From JBFMCU01 sp964428225 (GTDB lineage: Bacteria; Planctomycetota; UBA1135; GCA-002686595), in NCBI GenBank assembly GCA_964428225.1, contig CAYRXS010000143.1, positions 1-16,919 of the forward strand: a DNA stretch of 16,919 nucleotides, in the 5' to 3' direction. The notes under the pieces are model-generated. The model had not been told where the DNA came from, did not search any database, and was given only the letters and a program-made list of their open reading frames with translations. Below are positions 8,409 to 14,811 of this stretch, piece by piece. The translations under genes and the position numbers were made by a program. How positions within the stretch are numbered: position 1 is the first letter of the stretch; the number at the start of each line of letters is the position of its first letter.

Positions 8409-9398
8409 TCAGACGAGATCCGTGTCCCCGAGCTGGTACCACCAGTTGTCGCGCAGCCAGAGCATGTCGAACTTGCGCAGGTAGTTGCGCCCGACGAGCA
8501 GGAGCTCGCTCGGCATGACGAGGAAGCCGCGGCGCTGGAAGACGTCGAACCACGGCGACCAGTCGGGGATGAGCGTGGCGCCGAACTTCGTGCCGTCGCG
8601 TCGTCCGCACGCGAGGTAGGCGTCGATCAGGAGCTCGCCCACCTCCGGCTCCTCGGGAGGCACGAGCCAGTCCACGAGGATCGCCGAGTCGGGCATGATC
8701 CAGCTGCCGTAGTGGTAGACGGCGTAGCCGCGCAGGACCCCCTCGTCGTCGCGCACGCCGAGGATCTCGTAGCGCTTGTCGGGGCGCTCGACGAACCGCC
8801 AGTTGAGGTACGTGTCGTCGCGGATCGTGCTCACGCCCCAGGGACCGCAGCAGCGCTCCCACAGCCAGCGGGCCTGCTCGTCGAACCGCTCGATCACCTC
8901 GACTCCCTCCGGCAGCTCGCCCGATCCCTCGCCGAACTTGCGGGCGAGCACGTTCTGCGTGCGCACGAGCTCGTACTTCAGGAAGGCCTGGCCGATCCGC
9001 CACGCGGGCTCCACGGGGAGCCCCCAGCACACGAGGTCCCGGTCCGGCCCCCCCACCGTGTCGAGGAAGGGACGACCGACCTGCACGAACAGCCCGGGGC
9101 GCTTCAGGCCGCGGCGGTGGTCGGGGTGGACCATCGAGTCGACGATCTGGGTGAAGTGCGACTCCCGCCCCGAGATCCAGACCTTGGCCGGAAGGCCCGC
9201 GTACTGGGCCACGACCTGGTCCCCGAGGGCCGCCACCCACACGCGCTGGCCCGCGGGGTTCTGGCGGAACTCCCACTCCCAGCGCTCCATGGTCATCGGA
9301 GGCAGCTCCGGATGCTCCTCGGCGAAGACGAGGTTGTGGGTCTCGATCAGGGAGTGCTCGTCGCCGTCGCGGAAGGGTCGGATCTCGTAGTCGGGCAT
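8409..9398 (-). CDS. GNAT-like acetyltransferase family protein, second of a tandem pair
   Basis: The 329-residue product opens with the GNAT-type beginning IRPFRDGDE (about 6-14). Next come a LVFAEEHP..W.WEF..NPAG segment and the VVAQYAG strand, then a helix-rich part with the H-P-x-x-R-R-G motif (HPDHRRG, about 92-98) that usually binds the acetyl-CoA pyrophosphate. A second half (about 190-329) resembles another GNAT-like fold or a family-specific extension ending WWYQLGDTDLV. Donor and acceptor are unknown. The ATG at 9398 has GAGGAG about nine bases upstream and starts 11 bases after the stop of the upstream paralogue, so the two are surely co-transcribed. It shares with that paralogue the blocks PAWR.G..FL.Y.L.RTQ, LVDWLVPP and LGDTDLV, so the pair arose by tandem duplication. 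It converges with the kinase gene, 18 bases away. Confidence 0.82.
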   Translation of the reverse strand: MPDYEIRPFRDGDEHSLIETHNLVFAEEHPELPPMTMERWEWEFRQNPAGQRVWVAALGDQVVAQYAGLPAKVWISGRESHFTQIVDSMVHPDHRRGLKRPGLFVQVGRPFLDTVGGPDRDLVCWGLPVEPAWRIGQAFLKYELVRTQNVLARKFGEGSGELPEGVEVIERFDEQARWLWERCCGPWGVSTIRDDTYLNWRFVERPDKRYEILGVRDDEGVLRGYAVYHYGSWIMPDSAILVDWLVPPEEPEVGELLIDAYLACGRRDGTKFGATLIPDWSPWFDVFQRRGFLVMPSELLLVGRNYLRKFDMLWLRDNWWYQLGDTDLV

Positions 9399-9409
9399 GG
9401 CGCGGCTCC

Positions 9410-10429
9410 TCAGACGAGATCGGTGTCCCCGAGGGTGTAGTACCAGCGGCGGTAGAGCCAGCGCGCCCGGAAGCGCTTCACCTCGATCTTCGCGATGATG
9501 AAGTAGCGCGACGGCGCGGCGCGGAAGCCCGCGTGCTGGAACTCGATCCAGTCCGGGCAGGTGTCGGGGAGCAGGGCCACGAGGCGCTCCGTCCCCTCCT
9601 CGCGCGCGGCGTCGACGAGCCATCCGCGAAGGGCGTGGGCCGCGAGCTCCTCGCCGGGAGGCACGAGCCAGTCGACGAGCAGGCCCTCGCCCACCTCGCC
9701 GTCGAAGTCCGCGCGGCGGAATACCGTGTAGCCGACGAGCTCCGGTCCGCGCCGGGCGAGCGCGATCCGGTACCCGCCCTCGGGACGGGCGGTGTAGCGC
9801 CAGTCGAGCTGGGCCTTGTCGCGCATCGCGATCGCGCCGAAGGGCTCGGCCGCGCGCTCGAACAGCTCGGCGACCTCCTCGGGGAACCGCTCGACCTCCT
9901 CGACCTCGACCCCGGCGTGCGCGCCGGCAAGGACGGTCTCGGGCTTCGCCCAGAGCTTGAGCTGTGTGCGGATCAGGTCGTAGTTCAGGAAGGTCTTGCC
10001 CACCCGCCACGCGGCGGGGACGGGAGGTCCCCAGAAGAGCGCGACGCGATCCGGAGCGTCGCCCCGCACGAGCTCGGCCTGCCGCACGCCGACCTCGGCC
10101 TGCAGACTACGCCGGCGGAGGCCCGTCAGCTGGGAGGGATCGGTGAAGTGGTCGACTCCCTGCATGAAGAGCTTCGGCCCCCACTCGGTCCGCATGCGCT
10201 GGCAGATCCCGCCCATGTGGCCGGCGACCTGTCCGTCCTCGGTCAGGGCGAGGTAGATGCGGCAACCCGAGGGGTTGTCGAGGAACTGCCACCGCCAGAA
10301 CTCCTCGGTCCGGGGCTGGAAGGTGGGATCCACCCCCGCGAAGACCCGGTTGAAGCTGTCGAGGATCGCCGTCTCGTCCCCCGGCTCGTAGGGGCGAAAG
10401 GTCAGCTCGGGGAAGGCTTCGGAGTCCAC
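9410..10429 (-). CDS. GNAT-like acetyltransferase family protein, first of a tandem pair, downstream of selC
   Basis: The product is 339 residues from a GTG at 10429. Like its downstream paralogue it begins FRPYEPGDE, then has FNRVFAG.DP, W.WQFLDNPSG and a VAGHMGG strand typical of the GNAT core (about the first 150 residues). A family-specific half ends WYYTLGDTDLV. Where the paralogue has HPDHRRG, this copy reads TDPSQLTGLRRRS, so the acetyl-CoA loop is less canonical and activity may differ. Two upstream ATGs (10471 and 10486) are in frame, but both lie inside the Sec tRNA and would append a Ser/Arg-rich tail absent from the paralogue. I therefore chose the GTG. No clear Shine-Dalgarno precedes it. 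Only 28 bases separate it from the tRNA 3' end, so it probably shares the selC transcript. Function beyond the family is unknown. Confidence 0.8.
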   Translation of the reverse strand: MDSEAFPELTFRPYEPGDETAILDSFNRVFAGVDPTFQPRTEEFWRWQFLDNPSGCRIYLALTEDGQVAGHMGGICQRMRTEWGPKLFMQGVDHFTDPSQLTGLRRRSLQAEVGVRQAELVRGDAPDRVALFWGPPVPAAWRVGKTFLNYDLIRTQLKLWAKPETVLAGAHAGVEVEEVERFPEEVAELFERAAEPFGAIAMRDKAQLDWRYTARPEGGYRIALARRGPELVGYTVFRRADFDGEVGEGLLVDWLVPPGEELAAHALRGWLVDAAREEGTERLVALLPDTCPDWIEFQHAGFRAAPSRYFIIAKIEVKRFRARWLYRRWYYTLGDTDLV

Positions 10430-10457
10430 GGATCTCGAGGGGGAGGGTGAAAGAGAA

Positions 10458-10555
10458 TGGCGGGAGTGCATGGGAATCGAACCCACCGGCCCCGCTGTTC
10501 ACGAGGCCCAACCGGCTTTGAAGGCCGGGCGGCACACCAGCACCGATCCACTCCC
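10458..10555 (-). tRNA. selC: tRNA-Sec (anticodon UCA)
   Basis: This 98-base gene, including an encoded CCA, has the full bacterial Sec-tRNA architecture. The acceptor is eight bases per side (GGGAGTGG / GCACTCCC) followed by discriminator G and CCA; the eighth pair is a G-G mismatch. The D-arm is long, with a six-pair stem and four-base loop (CGGTGC TGGT GTGCCG). The anticodon stem is five pairs (CCGGC/GCCGG) with loop CTTCAAA, giving UCA at 10519-10521. The variable arm is long, eight pairs (GGCCTCGT/GCGGGGCC) with loop GAACA. The T-arm is GTGGG TTCGATT CCCAT. The two-base acceptor/D-arm linker and G-U-closed T stem match E. coli selC closely. It decodes UGA as selenocysteine with SelA and SelB, neither of which is in the window. 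Confidence 0.96.
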
Positions 10556-10567
10556 GCAGGGATCGGT

Positions 10568-10596
10568 ATTGTCGGCTGCCTCGCGGTTTCCCTCAA
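10568..10596 (-). promoter_or_regulatory. Candidate sigma-70-type promoter of selC
   Basis: On the minus strand, TTGAGG (10591-10596, overlapping the stop codon of the upstream phosphodiesterase gene) is separated by exactly 17 bases from GACAAT (10568-10573). Each box matches four of six consensus bases. Transcription would start about five bases before the first tRNA base. No terminator hairpin with a U-run follows the tRNA, so the transcript could continue into the GNAT pair. This is pattern evidence only. Confidence 0.4.
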
Positions 10597-12116
10597 GCGT
10601 CGGAGTGCAGGAAGAGGCGCCCGGGCGATCCCGAGCGCAGGCCCGCGGGCAGGCCCCCGGCCCACCGGCGCAGCACGCGCGGTGCGTGCGCAGCGTCGCC
10701 TTCCCGCCCCTCGAAGCCCACGCAGAACGGGATCCCCTCCTCGCACGTCCGCCAGCCCTCGGGGAGGGGGACGCGCACCCCGCGGCCCCCGCGGCGCACC
10801 TCGCCTCCGAGCCGGATCGTCGCGCGCAGGTCGCGGAGGCCGCCGCTGCCCTCCACCCAGGCCAGAAGCTCCTCGCCGCGGCGGCGGACGGTCATCGTGG
10901 AGGTGGCCTGGCCGGGGTGCTCGCACAGCATGATCAGGCGGCGGGAATCCGGCCCCAGGCGCAGGGAGCGGTGGCGGGCGAGGGGCGCGTCGAGGATCAG
11001 GCTCTCCCGGGGACGCCCCGGACCGGTGCGCCAGACGAAGCGTGCCAGGAGCACCGGGTCGTCCCCCGGCGACCACGAGCCGCCGGCCAGACCGAGGGAG
11101 ACGTCGCGCCGCTCCCCCGGATTCAGCTCCAGGGTCACGGGAACGCCCTCCACCTCGAAGGCCCCGCCGCGCACCACGACGGTGAGCGCGACCTCCGTGA
11201 GGAAGCCGAAGGGATTGCGAACCCCCACCGCGGTCTCCCACCGGCCCGACCACTCGCCGTGCCGGCCACGGACGAGCGCGGGATCGTGGCCGCCCCCGAC
11301 CCCGACCTCGAGGCGGGGCGTCGAGAGCGGGTAGGGACCGTCGTCGTGGGGCGTCATCCGCACGAGAGCCCGGGTGGCCAGCGCGCGCAGGGGGTGGTTC
11401 GTGTTCAGGCCGTTGAGGGGCGCGCGGCAGGCCTCGAGCAGATCCGCCGGCTCGTCGACCGACCACGACCAGCGCTCGCAGTCCCACTCGTGCCGTCCCG
11501 CCTCCGTGCGCCACCCGCCGGGGGCCGTGCCGTAGGCGGCGATCCGCTCGTCGCGAACGAAGCGGCGGTCCTCCTCGGTGGCCACCGTTGCGAGCAGCAT
11601 CGTGGGGAGCTCCAGGTCCCGCGCCTCGAGGCAGACGCCGCGCTGGAACGACGCGACGCGCACGGACAGGGGGCGCGAGAGCTGGGCGATCTGGCGGCCG
11701 ACCTCCCGGACCAGGAGCGGGTCCTTCAGCTCGATCATGTGCTGCACCGGATCGCCCGGACCCCGCCCGGGGAGATCGAGCGCCTCCTCGAGCAGGGGAA
11801 GCGGCTCGCCCGCGAACCGCTTGTGGAACCAGCCCCCCGCGTCGACTCCCGCGAGCTCGGGCAGGGTCAGCAGCGACACCGGACCGTGGGCGTCCGTGGT
11901 GCGCTCCAGCGTCTCGTCGTGGATCAGCACCGGCTCGCCGCTCGAGCAGGCGTGCACGTCGTACTCCACGCCGTCCAGCCCGAGGTCGATCGCCCGGCGG
12001 AGAGAGACCAGCGTGTTCTCGGGCGCCTCGCGCGGCGATCCCCGGTGGCCGAGGATCCACGGGGGACCCGGGACGCGGGCGCCGTACTCACCGATTCCTT
12101 CCGTGGGGTCGAACAC
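10593..12116 (-). CDS. Glycerophosphodiester phosphodiesterase-like protein with a long extra C-terminal region
   Basis: The N-terminal 250 residues match the GDPD TIM-barrel family, which hydrolyses glycerophosphodiesters to glycerol-3-phosphate and an alcohol with a divalent metal. Visible motifs are HRG with His24, PENT (32-35), EYDVH with Glu51 and Asp53, LIHD with His66, ERTT, then IELKD and the WSVDEP..L strand ending GLNGLNTNHP. Both catalytic His and the metal-binding acids are present. There is no signal peptide in the chosen frame. The remaining roughly 250 residues are not GDPD. They are rich in predicted beta strands and may be one or two beta-sandwich modules of unknown role. I chose the GTG at 12116 because GGAGG sits eight bases upstream. 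The ATG at 12203 would overlap the divergent gene's own start codon. The total of 507 residues is about twice a usual single-domain GDPD. Confidence 0.87.
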   Translation of the reverse strand: MFDPTEGIGEYGARVPGPPWILGHRGSPREAPENTLVSLRRAIDLGLDGVEYDVHACSSGEPVLIHDETLERTTDAHGPVSLLTLPELAGVDAGGWFHKRFAGEPLPLLEEALDLPGRGPGDPVQHMIELKDPLLVREVGRQIAQLSRPLSVRVASFQRGVCLEARDLELPTMLLATVATEEDRRFVRDERIAAYGTAPGGWRTEAGRHEWDCERWSWSVDEPADLLEACRAPLNGLNTNHPLRALATRALVRMTPHDDGPYPLSTPRLEVGVGGGHDPALVRGRHGEWSGRWETAVGVRNPFGFLTEVALTVVVRGGAFEVEGVPVTLELNPGERRDVSLGLAGGSWSPGDDPVLLARFVWRTGPGRPRESLILDAPLARHRSLRLGPDSRRLIMLCEHPGQATSTMTVRRRGEELLAWVEGSGGLRDLRATIRLGGEVRRGGRGVRVPLPEGWRTCEEGIPFCVGFEGREGDAAHAPRVLRRWAGGLPAGLRSGSPGRLFLHSDA

Positions 12117-12124
12117 TCTCCTGG

Positions 12125-12129
12125 CCTCC
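12125..12129 (-). promoter_or_regulatory. Shine-Dalgarno GGAGG deciding the GTG start of the GDPD gene
   Basis: GGAGG on the minus strand lies eight bases before the GTG at 12116, an ideal distance. The competing in-frame ATG at 12203 has no such site and would share its bases with the start codon of the divergent membrane-protein gene. Confidence 0.6.
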
Positions 12130-12201
12130 AAGGGGCCTTGCCCCTCCGGGTCTCCTCCCCCCAGCCTTCCAAACCCGGCCGGCGGGGGGAAGAATGCATC
12201 C

Positions 12202-12870
12202 ATGGTGCGCTTCGAGACGCGGGTGGAGCGAGCCGTCTTCCGCTGGTCGGGGCTGGCCGTTCTGCTCGGGGCGATCCTCGGGATGCTCCGGGTCTGGCAG
12301 GTGGCCGGCGCGGAGGGTCTCGCCGCCCTCGGATCGGCCGCCGCGACCTCGCTCGTCGTGCTGGGGAAGTTCGTCATCTTCCTGGGGCTGCACGACGCGA
12401 CGCGGCTGTCTCCCTGGGTCCTGGCCCTGATGGTGTGGCTGATCGACCTCCTGATCGCCTACGGCCTCGCGGTGGGGCTCGAGCCCCTCGAGCGCGCCCC
12501 GCTCGTCGGCCGCGTGCTGCGCCGGGCGAGGACCCGCGCGGTCATCGTGCTGCGGGAGTACCCCGGGCTCGAGCGCATGGCCTTCTTCGGGGTGGTCGCC
12601 TTCGTGATGCTCCCCCTCGCCGCCACGGGGGCGATCAGCGGCTCCTTCGCCGCGCGGCTGCTCGGCCTGCGTCGCATCCCCGGCATCCTCGCCATCGCGT
12701 TCGGCTCGGCGGGGACGGCGGTGACCTTCGCCCTGCTCGCGACGTTCCTCGGCGAGCAGGCCGAGGAGCTCGCCCGCAGCCCGGTCCTGATCGGGGGCAT
12801 CGTGGTGGCGCTGGTCATCGGCGGACGCATCGCGTGGGTGCGGATCACGCGGCAGCTCAAGAAGGCCTGA
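12202..12870 (+). CDS. Small multidrug-export family membrane protein (Sm_multidrug_ex-like)
   Basis: The 222-residue integral membrane protein has about six hydrophobic segments (about 13-29, 45-63, 72-92, 127-147, 160-183 and 196-213). The central stretch resembles the small multidrug-export family (PF06695): after a YPG..ERM lead-in it has a membrane segment reading MLPLAATGAISGSFAARLLG, then the RIPGILAIAFGSAGTA pore-like segment. The family name is historical, and the transport substrate is not established. The ATG at 12202 has a G-rich Shine-Dalgarno-like run (GGGGGGAAG) just upstream. It is divergent from the GDPD gene, with 85 bases between the chosen starts; a GGGGC-CTT-GCCCC hairpin lies there at 12132-12144. 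It converges with selD, with only 10 bases between stops, leaving no room for a terminator. Fold assignment is good, function weak. Confidence 0.75.
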   Translation: MVRFETRVERAVFRWSGLAVLLGAILGMLRVWQVAGAEGLAALGSAAATSLVVLGKFVIFLGLHDATRLSPWVLALMVWLIDLLIAYGLAVGLEPLERAPLVGRVLRRARTRAVIVLREYPGLERMAFFGVVAFVMLPLAATGAISGSFAARLLGLRRIPGILAIAFGSAGTAVTFALLATFLGEQAEELARSPVLIGGIVVALVIGGRIAWVRITRQLKKA

Positions 12871-12880
12871 CGGGAAGCGC

Positions 12881-13945
12881 TCAGACGAGCTCGATCGCGT
12901 GGCCGTCGCGCGGGACGAGCTCGCCGATGCAGTGCACGGCCACCTCGTTCTCGCCGAGGGCCCGCTCGAGGGCGCTCGCGTCCGCCGCGTCGACGACGAT
13001 CAGGAGGCCGCCGGAGGTCTCCGCGTCGAAGAGCAGGTTCACGAGGGGCTCCTCCAGCCCCGCGCCGATGCGCACCGTCGCGCCGAGGGCCGTCTGGCCT
13101 CGCTTCGCCCCTCCGGTGACGAGCCCCTGCCGCGCCAGCTCGAGCGCGCCGGGGAACAGCGGCACGTCGGAGACGCGGATGCGGAGGCAGGCCTCGCTCG
13201 CCATGGCGACGTTGTGGGCGTGGCCCACGAGCCCGAAACCGGTCACGTCGGTGCAGGCGTGGGCGTCGACGGTCTCCATCGCCCGCGCGGCGCGGTCGTT
13301 GAGCTGCGCCATCTGGAGGGCGGCGGGCTCGACCTCGTCCCAGGAGAGCTTCTTCGACTTCGAGGCGACGGTGACGGGGCCCATCCCGACGGACTTGGTC
13401 AGGTACGCGACGTCCCCCGCGCGCGCCCCGGTGTTCGCGACGACCCGCTCGGGATCCACGAGACCGGTGACCGCGTAGCCGAATTGGGCCTCCGACTCGA
13501 TGGTGTGCCCGCCCACGACGACCGCGCCCGCCTCGTGCATCTTGTCGAAGCCCCCGCGGAGGATCTCGCCGATCCACTCGGCGGGAAAGCCCTTGGGGAA
13601 GGCGGCGAGGGAGAGCGCGGAGATGGGACGCCCGCCCATCGCGTAGACGTCGGACGCCGAGTTCGCGGCGGCGATCGCCCCGTAGAGGTAGGGGTCGTCG
13701 ACCACGGGCGGGAAGAAGTCCACGGTCTGGACGAGGGCCACGCGCTCGCCCTTCGCGAGCCCGTCTGCCTCTTCGAGCAGGACGACACCCGCGTCGTCGA
13801 GGGACTGCGGCCCGACGAGGAGCCGTCCGCCGACCGGTTCGATGACGTCGCGCAGCACGTGCGCGAGCTCGCCTTGCGGCATCTTGGCCGCTCACCCGGC
13901 GCAGGCAGCGTAGTCCGTGAGTCGCTTGTCGGGGGGAGAATCCAT
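12881..13945 (-). CDS. selD: Selenophosphate synthetase SelD, itself a selenoprotein (in-frame TGA at codon 18)
   Basis: SelD makes selenophosphate from selenide and ATP, the selenium donor for Sec-tRNA synthesis. Starting at the ATG at 13945 the frame reads LTDYAACAG, then TGA at codon 18, then AAKMPQGEL. Family members have Cys or Sec at this site (E. coli Cys17), followed three residues later by the essential Lys (here Lys21; E. coli Lys20). Both spacing and flanks fit. Downstream come the Asp-rich ATP/Mg motifs: LVQTVDFFPPVVDDP, the GAIAAANSASDVYAMGG block, VVGGHTIES, TDVTGFGLVGHA and FDAETSGGLL. The full length of 354 residues is normal for SelD. The first ATG after the TGA (13882, Met22) would yield a protein without its active-site residue and Lys21. 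A Sec tRNA lies 2.3 kb downstream of the SelD stop on the same strand, consistent with real UGA decoding. No clear Shine-Dalgarno precedes the ATG. Confidence 0.93.
13865..13894 (-). promoter_or_regulatory. Candidate bacterial SECIS-like stem-loop at the selD Sec codon
   Basis: The mRNA from the UGA onward can fold with GAGC (starting at the second base of the UGA) pairing GCUC 25 bases later. An inner GCC/GGC helix then closes a 12-base loop, with a 1x2 internal bulge between the helices. A competing hairpin GCGGC-CAAGAU-GCCGC starts directly after the UGA. Bacterial SECIS elements sit at or just after the UGA and are poorly conserved, so the location fits but the structure is unproven. Confidence 0.35.
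13892..13894 (-). other. UGA selenocysteine codon of selD
   Basis: TGA (13894 to 13892 on the minus strand) is in frame between an ATG 51 bases upstream and the long SelD frame downstream. The context CAG-Sec-AAK matches the active-site loop of SelD homologues that carry Cys or Sec here. Confidence 0.9.
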
Positions 13946-13955
13946 GAGGCAGGGG

Positions 13956-13983
13956 AGGATAGCGGGAGGTCGCGCGAGTACAA
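13956..13983 (-). promoter_or_regulatory. Possible promoter of selD
   Basis: TTGTAC (13978-13983) and TATCCT (13956-13961) are spaced 16 bases apart on the minus strand, with the -10 box ten bases before the selD ATG. If used, the transcript would have a leader of only a few bases, consistent with the missing Shine-Dalgarno. The boxes match consensus only partly (three and four of six), so this is a weak call. Confidence 0.25.
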
Positions 13984-14034
13984 CCTTCCCATCGGTTCGA
14001 GGCCCGTTGCCGATCGCCGACGACCGTCGAGACG

Positions 14035-14805
14035 ATGCTCCTCCGCTCGAAGATCCACCCGTGGGCCGTCCTCGCGACGTTCCTGCTCGCCGCCCTCGCC
14101 GGCGGCTGCCGCGGGGCCGGGGCCGCGGAGCCCGGGGAGGAGGCCGTCGCGCCGGCGCCGCTCGAGAACTACCGACCGCCGCGGGGCTCGTCCGTCGAGG
14201 GGCGGGAGATCGAGGTGCACGTGCGGGGTCGGGGTCCGCGGACGGTGCTGCTGCTCGCCACGATCCACGGCGACGAGGCCGCGGGCACGCCGCTCCTGCG
14301 CGCGCTCGTGGAGCGGATGGACGAGGACCCTCCCTGGCTCGCGGGGTGCCGCGCGGTGGTCATCCCCGTCGCGAATCCCGACGGCCTGGCCCGCGGAGCG
14401 CGGTACAACTCCCACGGCGTGGACCTGAACCGCAACTTCCCGGCCTCGAACCGCGGGGAGGACCGGCGCTTCGGTCCCTTCGCCCTCTCGGAGCCGGAGG
14501 CCCGCTTCCTCTGCGGGCTGGTCGCCACGTACCAGCCCGATCGGATCCTGAGCTTCCACCAGCCGATCGGGCTGATCGACTGGGACGGTCCGGCCGAGGA
14601 GCTCGCCCGGGAGCTGGCCGCGGTCTCGCCCCTGCCCGCGCGTCGGTACGGCTCGATGCCCGGCTCGCTCGGCTCCTGGGCGGGCGAGGACCTCCGGATC
14701 CCCATCGTCACCGTCGAGCTGCGCCGGTCGGACGACCTCCTCGACGACGAGGAGGCCTGGCGGGAGCACGGAGCGATGCTCCGGCGGTTCCTGCGCTTCG
14801 ATTGA
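14035..14805 (+). CDS. M14-family zinc carboxypeptidase, probable lipoprotein
   Basis: The 256-residue product begins with a signal peptide ending in the lipobox LAGGC (Cys25), so it is probably anchored to a membrane. The M14 metallopeptidase core is intact: first zinc motif HGDE (His78, Glu81), the substrate-carboxylate motif LNRNFP (Asn132, Arg133), third zinc ligand His175 in SFHQP, and catalytic Glu228 in VTVELR. The compact size and the IHGDE..G..LL start resemble the murein tripeptide amidase MpaA/gamma-D-glutamyl-diaminopimelate peptidase branch more than digestive carboxypeptidases. A role in cell-wall peptide trimming or peptide scavenging outside the cytoplasm is plausible, but the substrate is not proven. 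The ATG at 14035 is 89 bases from the divergent selD ATG, and no strong Shine-Dalgarno is seen. Its stop is six bases from the stop of the convergent M28-like gene. Confidence 0.9.
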   Translation: MLLRSKIHPWAVLATFLLAALAGGCRGAGAAEPGEEAVAPAPLENYRPPRGSSVEGREIEVHVRGRGPRTVLLLATIHGDEAAGTPLLRALVERMDEDPPWLAGCRAVVIPVANPDGLARGARYNSHGVDLNRNFPASNRGEDRRFGPFALSEPEARFLCGLVATYQPDRILSFHQPIGLIDWDGPAEELARELAAVSPLPARRYGSMPGSLGSWAGEDLRIPIVTVELRRSDDLLDDEEAWREHGAMLRRFLRFD

Positions 14806-14811
14806 CGCGCG

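Noticed and set aside
10430..10486. N-terminal extension of the first GNAT protein from ATG 10486 or 10471
   Set aside because: These codons lie inside the Sec tRNA and give a Ser/Arg-rich tail with no counterpart in the paralogue.
10470..13478. About 1000-codon open frame on the plus strand
   Set aside because: It lies opposite selC, GDPD and SelD and out of frame with the membrane-protein gene, with low-complexity composition and no motifs.
12881..13882. SelD starting at Met22 (ATG 13882)
   Set aside because: This omits the active-site Cys/Sec position and essential Lys; the frame upstream through the TGA restores both.
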